A stretch of DNA of 63,075 nucleotides from Caballeronia choica (GTDB lineage: Bacteria; Pseudomonadota; Gammaproteobacteria; Burkholderiales; Burkholderiaceae). Position numbers and translations under genes: made by a program. Numbering within the stretch: position 1 is the stretch's first letter; every line of letters starts with the position of its first letter. Shown in pieces: positions 57,234 through 63,075 of the stretch. The notes under the pieces were generated by a model. The model ran no database searches. It was not told the DNA's origin and saw nothing but the letters and a program-made list of their open reading frames with translations. The stretch lies in contig NZ_FCON02000039.1 of assembly GCF_001544535.1 (NCBI RefSeq), forward strand, positions 1 through 63,075. The letters are read 5' to 3'.

Positions 57234-57899
57234 ATGTCCACGCCGATGCAGAAGCGCAAGCCCTCGAAAAAGAACACGCCCGCGCGCGCCGCGCTGCTCG
57301 AGCGCTATGCGCATGTCGCCGACAGCATCACCACGCTTTTCTTCCCGTATGCGGAAGTCGTGATCCACGATCTGTCGGACCAGACCATCGCGTATCTGTC
57401 GAACAATCTCTCGAAGCGCGAGATCGGCGACGACTCCGCGCTTGAGGACGTTGAGGAAACTACGCGCAACAAGCTTGTCGGCCCCTACGAGAAAGTGAAC
57501 TGGGACGGCCGGCGCATGCGCTGTGTGAGCACGGCGCTATTCGACGACGCGGGCAATGCAGCCGGCGTGATGTGCATCAACTTCAACATCGCGGCGTTCG
57601 AGGAGATCCGCTCGACGCTCGATCTGTTCCTGCGCGGAGCGGGCGTCGTCGCGCAGCCGGTGGAGCTTTTCAAGGACGACTGGCAGGAGCGCATCAATAC
57701 GTTCCTGCACGGCTGGCTGCGCGAGCGGCAGATCGCGCTCAATTCGCTCACGCGCGAGCATCGGCGCGAACTCGTCGAGGCGCTGCACGAGCAGGGCGCG
57801 TTCAAGGGCAAGAGCTCGGCGAACTACGTAGCGAAGGTGCTCGGGATGGGACGCGCGACCGTGTACAAGCATCTGCGGGAGATGAAGGAGGGAGTGTGA
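57234..57899 (+). CDS. YheO/DauR-type PAS-HTH transcriptional regulator
   Basis: A 221-residue regulator with an N-terminal PAS-like YheO domain (LLERYAHVADSITTLFFPYAEVVIHDL) and a C-terminal helix-turn-helix (FKGKSSANYVAKVLGMGRATVYKHLR). This architecture is shared with DauR, which controls D-arginine utilisation in Pseudomonas. It begins 31 bp after the OCD gene on the same strand. Its 3' end abuts the large palindromic repeat. Confidence 0.9.
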   Translation: MSTPMQKRKPSKKNTPARAALLERYAHVADSITTLFFPYAEVVIHDLSDQTIAYLSNNLSKREIGDDSALEDVEETTRNKLVGPYEKVNWDGRRMRCVSTALFDDAGNAAGVMCINFNIAAFEEIRSTLDLFLRGAGVVAQPVELFKDDWQERINTFLHGWLRERQIALNSLTREHRRELVEALHEQGAFKGKSSANYVAKVLGMGRATVYKHLREMKEGV

Positions 57900-57907
57900 A
57901 GGGGGGG

Positions 57908-58226
57908 CGCTGGCGCTTGTTGTTGGGTGGGGTTGGGGGTTGTTGTTTACACCGTTTGATGCGCTCAGGCTTCTATGGAACTTGTTTTCTTAGTGGTTTT
58001 TTAGCTCTGCCCCTGTCCGGGGCGGGACTCACTTTCTTTGCTGCTGCAAAGAAAGTAAGCAAAGAAAGCAGCTTTCCACCGCCAATGCTTGCCAGTCGCC
58101 GCCAGCCCGTTATGTCGGAGTGGTCCAACCGGGGGAGTGTCGTTAGCGAGGTTTCCCCGTTGTTGGCATGTAGAAGAGGTACGGGCGTCGCACCGCTATA
58201 CGAAGTGGACCAGCAGTCATTCATCC
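57908..58226. repeat. Left arm of a large imperfect palindrome
   Basis: This 319-bp arm matches the reverse complement of 58360-58677 along nearly its whole length, with long runs of perfect identity (for example around 58008-58075 and 58114-58135) and small substitutions elsewhere. It begins CGCTGGCGCTTG, nine bases past the regulator stop. Within it ACTTTCTTTGC and GCAAAGAAAGT form a perfect 11-bp sub-hairpin (58031-58056) and GCCCCTGTCCGGGGC another. Confidence 0.92.
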
Positions 58227-58359
58227 AGCCTCGCGCTTCGCGCTCGCCCGTCAGGCAAATCCAACACCCATCGCTATATCTACATCCTACGTTCGTGCTT
58301 GGCGCATGCTTCAATTCAGCACCACTTGCACCCTGTCGTCGGGCACGCAGTGCCAAGAC
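58227..58359. repeat. Unpaired centre of the palindrome
   Basis: A 133-bp segment with no obvious self-complementarity lies between the two arms. It reads through several direction changes of short open frames and shows no recognised feature. Confidence 0.6.
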
Positions 58360-58677
58360 GGATGAATGACTGCTGTTCCACTCCGTGTCGCGGTGCGAGG
58401 TGCGCGCCTTTTCTACATGCCAACAACGGTGAAACCCCGCTAAGGACACTCCCCCGGTTGGACCACTCCGAGCGAGCGGTCTAGCGAGGCATGGCAAGGA
58501 TTGGCGTTGGGAAGCTGCTTTCTTTGCTTACTTTCTTTGCAGCAGCAAAGAAAGTGAGTCCCGCCCCGGACAGGGGCAGAGCTAATAAACCAAAAACAAA
58601 GCAAGTTCCCTAGAAGCCTGAGTGCATCAAACGGTGTAAACACGAACCCACCCCAACCCCACACCCAAGCGCCAGCG
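58360..58677. repeat. Right arm of a large imperfect palindrome
   Basis: Inverted copy of 57908-58226, ending CAAGCGCCAGCG one base before the stop codon of the convergent SDR gene. The two arms plus centre fill the entire gap between the two convergent stop codons. Confidence 0.92.
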
Positions 58678-58678
58678 A

Positions 58679-59527
58679 TCACCCCCCCGCCATCGGATCG
58701 CTAGGATTACGCAGTAGCGCGATATCGTCGAGGCGCAGTTTCACCGACGCCATGATGTTCGGATGCGTGATCACATAGAAGCGGCGCTCGCGGATCGCAT
58801 CGAAGGTGATCTCCGCCACCTCGGCGGCCGAGATCCGTCCGCCCTGCACCGCTTTCGTCAACTGCTTGCCGGCGAGCTTCTGCGACGCCGTCAGCGGCGC
58901 GTCGTTGCGCAGGCTCTCGGGCCGCGCGCGCTCGGCGTTGGCGATGCCGGTCGGCACGAACGCCGGGCACAGCAGTGAGCAGCCGACTTGTCCGCCCGCG
59001 ATCCTCAAGTCGTTATAGAGCGTTTCCGTCAGCCCGACGACCGCATGTTTCGACGCGTTGTAGACGCCCATCGCGGGCGCCGCGAGCAGCCCCGCGACCG
59101 ACGCCGTATTGACGATGTGCGCCGCTTCGTTCTGCGCGAGCATGACCGGCGTGAAGGCGCGCAATCCGTTCACGACACCCATCACGTTGACGCCGAACAC
59201 CCATTGCCAGTCGCGCGCGCTGTTCTCCCAGACGAAGCCGCCCGCGCCGACGCCCGCGTTGTTGAAAAGCAGATGCACGGCGCCGAAGGTTTCCAGCGTG
59301 GTGCGCGCGAGCGCGTCGACCTGAACGGCGTCGGAGACATCGGTCGGCACGCCGATCGCCTCGGCGCCCGATGCGCGCAGCATCTCGACGGTCTCGGCGA
59401 GCGCGTTGGCGTCGACGTCCGCGAGCACCAGTTTCATGCCGAGCGACGCGCCCTTGATCGCGAACTCGCGGCCGAAGCCGCTGCCGCCGCCTGTGATCAC
59501 GGCGACCTTGCCTTCAAACTGATCCAC
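58679..59527 (-). CDS. Short-chain dehydrogenase/reductase, canonical
   Basis: A 282-residue classical SDR. The cofactor loop TGGGSGFGREFA is near residue 12, NNAGVGAGGF follows, and the catalytic Ser/Tyr/Lys set is present in NTASVAGLLAAPAMGVYNASK. It leads no obvious pathway alone, but it is followed upstream on the same strand by an alkene/alkenal-reductase-type gene, a thioesterase and a Dabb protein. Confidence 0.9.
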   Translation of the reverse strand: MDQFEGKVAVITGGGSGFGREFAIKGASLGMKLVLADVDANALAETVEMLRASGAEAIGVPTDVSDAVQVDALARTTLETFGAVHLLFNNAGVGAGGFVWENSARDWQWVFGVNVMGVVNGLRAFTPVMLAQNEAAHIVNTASVAGLLAAPAMGVYNASKHAVVGLTETLYNDLRIAGGQVGCSLLCPAFVPTGIANAERARPESLRNDAPLTASQKLAGKQLTKAVQGGRISAAEVAEITFDAIRERRFYVITHPNIMASVKLRLDDIALLRNPSDPMAGG

Positions 59528-59594
59528 GCTGGTCTGCTCCTGAATGTGTCGATCGCGCTCGGATTTGCGCTTGGGTTCGCGCTCGGACCTGCGC

Positions 59595-60593
59595 TCAGAT
59601 CAGTTTCACGAGCTGCTTGCCGAAATTGCGGCCCTTGAGCAGCCCGAGGAACGCTTCCGGCGCACTTTGCAGGCCGATCGCGAGGCTCTCGCGGAAATGC
59701 AGCTTCTTTTGCGCGACCCGTCCGCCGAGTTCGGCGAGCGCCTGCGGCCACACGTCCATGTGCTCGCTGACGATGAAGCCCTGCACCTTCAGCCGCTGCG
59801 TGAGCATCAGCGCCGGGTGCTTGAGCGGCAGCGGCGCGCCGTCGTAGCCCGCGATCATGCCGCACAACGCAATGCGCCCGAACGGGTTCATCCGCGCCAG
59901 CACGGCGTCGAGCACTTCGCCGCCGACGTTCTCGAAATAGCCGTCGACGCCGTCCGGAGTTTGCGCCTTCAGGTCCTTGTACAGATTGCCCGCCTTGTAA
60001 TCGACGCACGCGTCAAAGCCGAGCGACTCGACGACATAGCGGCACTTGTCCTCGCCGCCCGCGATGCCGACCGCGCGGCAGCCCGCCGCCTTCGCCAGTT
60101 GCCCGACGACGCCGCCGACCGCGCCGCTCGCCGCGCTCACGACGACCGTCTCGCCGGCCTTCGGCTCGATGATGCGGTTCAGGCCATACCAGCCGGTCAC
60201 GCCCGGCATGCCGACCGCGCCGAGGTAGGCCGAGAGCGGCACGTGCGTATCGTCGACGATCTTGAGCAGTGTGCCGTCCGAGGTGCCGTACTCCTGCCAG
60301 CCGAACATGCCGACCACCCTGTCGCCGGGCTTGAACTTCGGATTGTTCGACTCGACCACTTCCCCCGCCGTCCCGCCGATCATCACTTCGTTGAGCGGCT
60401 GCGGCGGTGCGTAGGATTTCGTGTCGTTCATGCGGCCGCGCATGTACGGATCGAGCGACAGATAGTGGTTGCGCACGCGCACTTGTCCCGCTTCGAGCGG
60501 CGCCAGTGGCGTTTCGACCAGCTTGAAGTTGTCCACGGTGGCCTCGCCTTGTGGACGCGAGACCAGCAGGATTTGTCGGTTTTGCTCGGACAT
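59595..60593 (-). CDS. NADP-dependent MDR-family oxidoreductase (2-alkenal reductase type)
   Basis: A 332-residue zinc-free medium-chain reductase of the leukotriene B4 dehydrogenase/CurA class, reducing activated double bonds. The cofactor motif AASGAVGGVVGQLAKAAG is near residue 155, and NHYLSLDPYMRGRMND and the C-terminal KGRNFGKQLVKL are typical. The ATG at 60593 (MSEQNRQI) is chosen; the frame upstream belongs to neighbouring genes. Confidence 0.9.
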   Translation of the reverse strand: MSEQNRQILLVSRPQGEATVDNFKLVETPLAPLEAGQVRVRNHYLSLDPYMRGRMNDTKSYAPPQPLNEVMIGGTAGEVVESNNPKFKPGDRVVGMFGWQEYGTSDGTLLKIVDDTHVPLSAYLGAVGMPGVTGWYGLNRIIEPKAGETVVVSAASGAVGGVVGQLAKAAGCRAVGIAGGEDKCRYVVESLGFDACVDYKAGNLYKDLKAQTPDGVDGYFENVGGEVLDAVLARMNPFGRIALCGMIAGYDGAPLPLKHPALMLTQRLKVQGFIVSEHMDVWPQALAELGGRVAQKKLHFRESLAIGLQSAPEAFLGLLKGRNFGKQLVKLI

Positions 60594-60625
60594 GCTTGAC
60601 TCCTTGGGGGATCGGTCGGCGGGGC

Positions 60626-61096
60626 TCAGGCGTCGCTCGGGCCGGGTTTCGCGGCAGGATCGGAGCGCAGTTTCTGGCGCACGATATCGCGTCCGACGGC
60701 GAGCCGCCTCATGTATTTGAACGTGCCGAGCGCCTTCGCGACGAAGTGGCCTTCGCTGTCGCGGATTTCGCCTTCGCAATAGGCCATCGTGGTCGAGCGG
60801 TGCAGCACGCGGCCGAACGCGCGCAGTTCGCCGCGCCCCGGCTGCATGAAGTTGACCTTCATCTCGACCGTGACGACGCCGATGCCATCGCCCGCGAGAC
60901 TGCGCGCGGCCATCGCGAGCGCGACGTCGGCGAGCGTCATCGTGACGCCGCCATGCGCGATGCCCCACGTGTTCAGGTGACCGTCGGCGAGCGGCATGAG
61001 GACCTCGCTTGCGCCGTCGGTGGCCTTGATAAGCTGCACGCCGAGCGAATCGACGAACGGGCTTTCGATGACGGGGTCCTTGTTTTCTTCGGGCAT
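60626..61096 (-). CDS. PaaI-family hotdog thioesterase
   Basis: A 156-residue acyl-CoA thioesterase of the PaaI group. The hotdog motif HLNTWGIAHGGVTMTLADVA carries the conserved Asn/His/Gly/Asp set. Two starts are possible: ATG at 61096, or GTG at 61108 which overlaps the upstream stop (GTGA). The overlap and distance favour co-translation with the Dabb gene. Confidence 0.88.
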   Translation of the reverse strand: MPEENKDPVIESPFVDSLGVQLIKATDGASEVLMPLADGHLNTWGIAHGGVTMTLADVALAMAARSLAGDGIGVVTVEMKVNFMQPGRGELRAFGRVLHRSTTMAYCEGEIRDSEGHFVAKALGTFKYMRRLAVGRDIVRQKLRSDPAAKPGPSDA

Positions 61097-61104
61097 CGTC
61101 GTGG

Positions 61105-61407
61105 TCACACTTCGTAGTCGACGCACTGGCGCCCTTCGACCACCGAGGCGACGAAGTCCTTGATGCCAACGTGCTTCGGGTGCTTCTGGTAGGCCTCGAG
61201 GGCGGCGCTGTCGTCGAAGTCGGAGACGAGGACGACGTCGAACGTGGAGCCGGGCAACGCGTGGCCGATGCCGACTTCGAAATGCCCCTGCCCCGATACG
61301 ATGCTGCGGCAGGTTTCGAGCGTGGCTTTCAGTTTTTCTGCGTTCTCGGCGCGGTCGGCGCCTGCGGCGGTTTCCTTCAGTTTCCACATGACGATGTGTC
61401 GAAGCAT
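61105..61407 (-). CDS. Dabb-domain protein
   Basis: A 100-residue stress-responsive alpha/beta barrel (Dabb) protein: MLRHIVMWKLKE at the N-terminus and HPKHVGIKDFVASVVEGRQ near the C-terminus. Dabb proteins form small dimeric barrels of varied or unknown function. It is the first gene of the minus-strand set and lies 165 bp from the divergent integrase. Confidence 0.88.
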   Translation of the reverse strand: MLRHIVMWKLKETAAGADRAENAEKLKATLETCRSIVSGQGHFEVGIGHALPGSTFDVVLVSDFDDSAALEAYQKHPKHVGIKDFVASVVEGRQCVDYEV

Positions 61408-61572
61408 AGTGTTCGTAGCGGTTCGCGCTAGTCCGTTAAGTAGGTTTGGATGCTTGCCCAGCCTGCCTTTCCGACTTTTATCACGTTCGCAGCCGTTCGC
61501 CGGAAAACGCCTCTGCCCGGAAAGAAGCGGGTGTGCAAGAGGGTATCATTCGCGACGTCTGCACGTCGATTC

Positions 61573-62793
61573 ATGGCGCTCGCCGACATCAGAATCAGGC
61601 ATCCCAGAGCAGCGTCCAAGCCTATCAAACTTGCCGACTCCAATGGTCTTTATATTGAGGTGAAGCCGAACGGCTCGAAGCTGTGGCGATACCGCTACCG
61701 GATCGCAGGGAAAGAGAACGTGTTCGCGATCGGTGAATACCCGAAAGTCAGCCTGCATGCGGCTCGGCTGGCGAGGGATAACGCGCGCGCACTGGTCAGG
61801 AAAGGTACGCATCCGGCGCAAGCACGCCGCAGAGAAATCGCCCAAACCGTCGAGGAGGCGCGTGAAACCTTTAAAGCCGTTGCTGAAGAATGGCTCAACA
61901 AGAAGAAGAAACTCTGGACGCCCCGCCACCACCTTGAGGTATCCCGCATGATCGAAGCAGACGCATACCCGTTTATCGGTGCGCTGCCGATGCGGTTAAT
62001 GACTGCCAGCCAGGTACTCAGGCTTATGGAGCGGGTCGAAGAGCGTGGATCACCCGCTGTGGCGATAAAGCTGCGCCAGTACATTTCGGCCGTCTTCCAG
62101 TACGCGGTTATCACCCAGCGAGCCGATGCAGACCCGGCGTCTGTTCTGCGCGGCGCCGTGATCAAACCTGCCACAGTGCACTCACGTGCTCTGAGCCGTG
62201 AAGAAGTCGCAGCGATCTACCGCAGCATGCCGTTTTATCAAAGCCGGCGCACGGTGCTCGCGATCAAGCTGCTGATGATGTCTTTCACCCGCACGATCGA
62301 ACTTTGCCGTGCGAAATGGGAGGAGATTGACCTGGTCGCCGGCGAATGGCGGATCCCTCCAGATAAGATGAAGTCCCGCAGATTGCACGTGGTTCCTCTT
62401 TCGCGACAGGCGAAGATGATCCTGCTCGAACTGCAGGAAATGTATGGGAACAAGGGACACGCGCTGCCAACGCTTTACAGCGGTTCAAAGACCGGTCACA
62501 TGAGTCGCGCGACGTTTAACAAGGCGATGAAATACCTGCTGCCTGATCACCCGGAACCGATTACTGGTCACGACTTCCGCGCGACAGCATCGACCTATTT
62601 GCACGAAATGGGTTGGCGTGATGAAGTGATTGAGATGCAACTGTCGCACAAAGACAAAAATCAGACCCGTGCCGCGTACAACCATGCGAAATACCTCCCC
62701 GAGCGGCGCGAAATGATGCAGGCGTGGGCCGACTGGCTCGAGGAGATCGAGCAATCGGCGGTAGTCGAAAAGGATCCACGACTCCTCCCATAG
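61573..62793 (+). CDS. P4-type tyrosine integrase
   Basis: A 406-residue phage P4-like tyrosine recombinase. The N-terminal arm-binding domain (about 1-85) includes LADSNGLYIEVKPNGSKLWR. The catalytic residues are visible: Arg240 (SFTRTIELC), His333 and Arg336 (TGHDFRAT), His359 (QLSHKDK) and Tyr369 (RAAYNHA). The frame is open to 61450, but the ATG at 61573 gives the usual MALADIRIR start. Base composition is lower in GC than its neighbours. No tRNA is seen next to it. Confidence 0.93.
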   Translation: MALADIRIRHPRAASKPIKLADSNGLYIEVKPNGSKLWRYRYRIAGKENVFAIGEYPKVSLHAARLARDNARALVRKGTHPAQARRREIAQTVEEARETFKAVAEEWLNKKKKLWTPRHHLEVSRMIEADAYPFIGALPMRLMTASQVLRLMERVEERGSPAVAIKLRQYISAVFQYAVITQRADADPASVLRGAVIKPATVHSRALSREEVAAIYRSMPFYQSRRTVLAIKLLMMSFTRTIELCRAKWEEIDLVAGEWRIPPDKMKSRRLHVVPLSRQAKMILLELQEMYGNKGHALPTLYSGSKTGHMSRATFNKAMKYLLPDHPEPITGHDFRATASTYLHEMGWRDEVIEMQLSHKDKNQTRAAYNHAKYLPERREMMQAWADWLEEIEQSAVVEKDPRLLP

Positions 62794-62940
62794 CATCAGG
62801 CCCTGATGCAGGGGCGGCGTCAGATCTGATCGGACTGACTCTCGTCTGTCTTTGACGCCTTGGATCAAGTCGCCGCGTCCATCGCATCAGCCGGAAAATC
62901 ATCCCTCCTTGGATCTATTCCTTCGCCGGCGTGAAGTTAC

Positions 62941-63075
62941 TCACACGTCAGAAATATAGCGGACAGATTGATGGCTAAAGAAGTAGCGTACGAGGTACGG
63001 ATCGCGGCCAATTTGTGAAAGCTGCTCGTGAATTTTCGAGCCCAGCTTCTCGCCCTTTTGAAGAGGACGTCGCGC
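62941..63075 (-). CDS. Partial protein, unrecognised, truncated by window end
   Basis: Forty-four codons of a minus-strand frame that enters from beyond the window and ends in TGA at 62941-62943. The peptide (EKLGSKIHEQLSQIGRDP, then YLVRYFFSHQS, ending RYISDV) has the balance of charged and hydrophobic residues of a real helical C-terminus. I do not recognise it. It converges on the integrase with about 147 bp between them. Confidence 0.5.
   Translation of the reverse strand, partial: ARRPLQKGEKLGSKIHEQLSQIGRDPYLVRYFFSHQSVRYISDV

Larger units (their letters stand above)
61573..63075. mobile_element. Left edge of an integrated element
   Basis: From the integrase to the window end the DNA has visibly lower GC and the last coding segment is cut by the window. 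An integrative element or prophage-like island continues to the right. No attachment sequence could be identified. Confidence 0.6.

Noticed and set aside
57973-58497. Open frames within the palindromic repeat on both strands
   Set aside because: They arise from the repeat itself, have no family similarity and mirror each other. I treat the region as non-coding.
61408-61572. tRNA gene next to the integrase
   Set aside because: No cloverleaf or CCA-adjacent acceptor stem could be drawn from the sequence.

Overview
The window is about 63 kb of a high-GC chromosome from a member of the Burkholderiaceae. Paraburkholderia, Caballeronia or Burkholderia is most likely. The evidence is the codon use, the rpsF-priB-rpsR-rplI-dnaB order with PriB present, a large arn (lipid A aminoarabinose) cluster with arnA split in two, a CysB-type sulfate operon and a glyoxylate carboligase operon. 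Gene density is high and nearly everything is core metabolism or transport. I see no rRNA or tRNA genes and no CRISPR array.

Layout from left to right. 1-4.5 kb holds an aldo/keto reductase and the pentose-phosphate pair tkt-gnd. 4.6-6.7 kb holds a decayed brnA-type antitoxin and a NodI/NodJ-type ABC exporter. 7-9.5 kb holds a universal stress protein, a DUF2939 protein, a small unknown gene and lexA with two SOS boxes. 9.7-14.8 kb is the sulfate uptake operon sbp-cysT-cysW-cysA with a cysB-family regulator. 14.8-16.4 kb holds an asparaginase and a BON-LysM protein. 16.7-21.4 kb is the glyoxylate pathway gcl-hyi-glxR with a divergent LysR regulator. 21.6-26.5 kb holds rpsF-priB-rpsR-rplI, dnaB and a phosphate transporter with its DUF47 partner. 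26.5-30.6 kb holds an SDR lacking the usual catalytic residues, a C40 lipoprotein peptidase with a repetitive tail, and a PIN-PhoH protein.

31-38.9 kb is the arn cluster, all on the minus strand: arnT, an SMR-type flippase subunit, arnB, arnC, formyltransferase, decarboxylase, arnD and then bcp. 39-46 kb holds an Mth938-like protein, an alanine-type aminotransferase, hom, thrC and the ABC-F protein YbiT. 46-49 kb holds a nitronate monooxygenase-type enzyme, a DUF1289 protein, a phospholipase A remnant and mntH. 49.7-53.9 kb is the putrescine-type transporter potFGHI. 54-57.9 kb looks like a D-amino-acid catabolic cluster resembling the dauBAR logic: FAD D-amino acid dehydrogenase, periplasmic binding protein, ornithine-cyclodeaminase-family reductase and a YheO/DauR-type regulator.

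Between convergent stop codons at 57899 and 58679 lies an approximately 770-bp imperfect palindrome with two arms of about 318 bp around a 133-nt centre. It is the least ordinary structure in the window. After it come four minus-strand lipid or redox genes. From 61.57 kb a P4-type tyrosine integrase and a truncated minus-strand coding end with visibly lower GC mark the edge of an integrated element that continues past the window.
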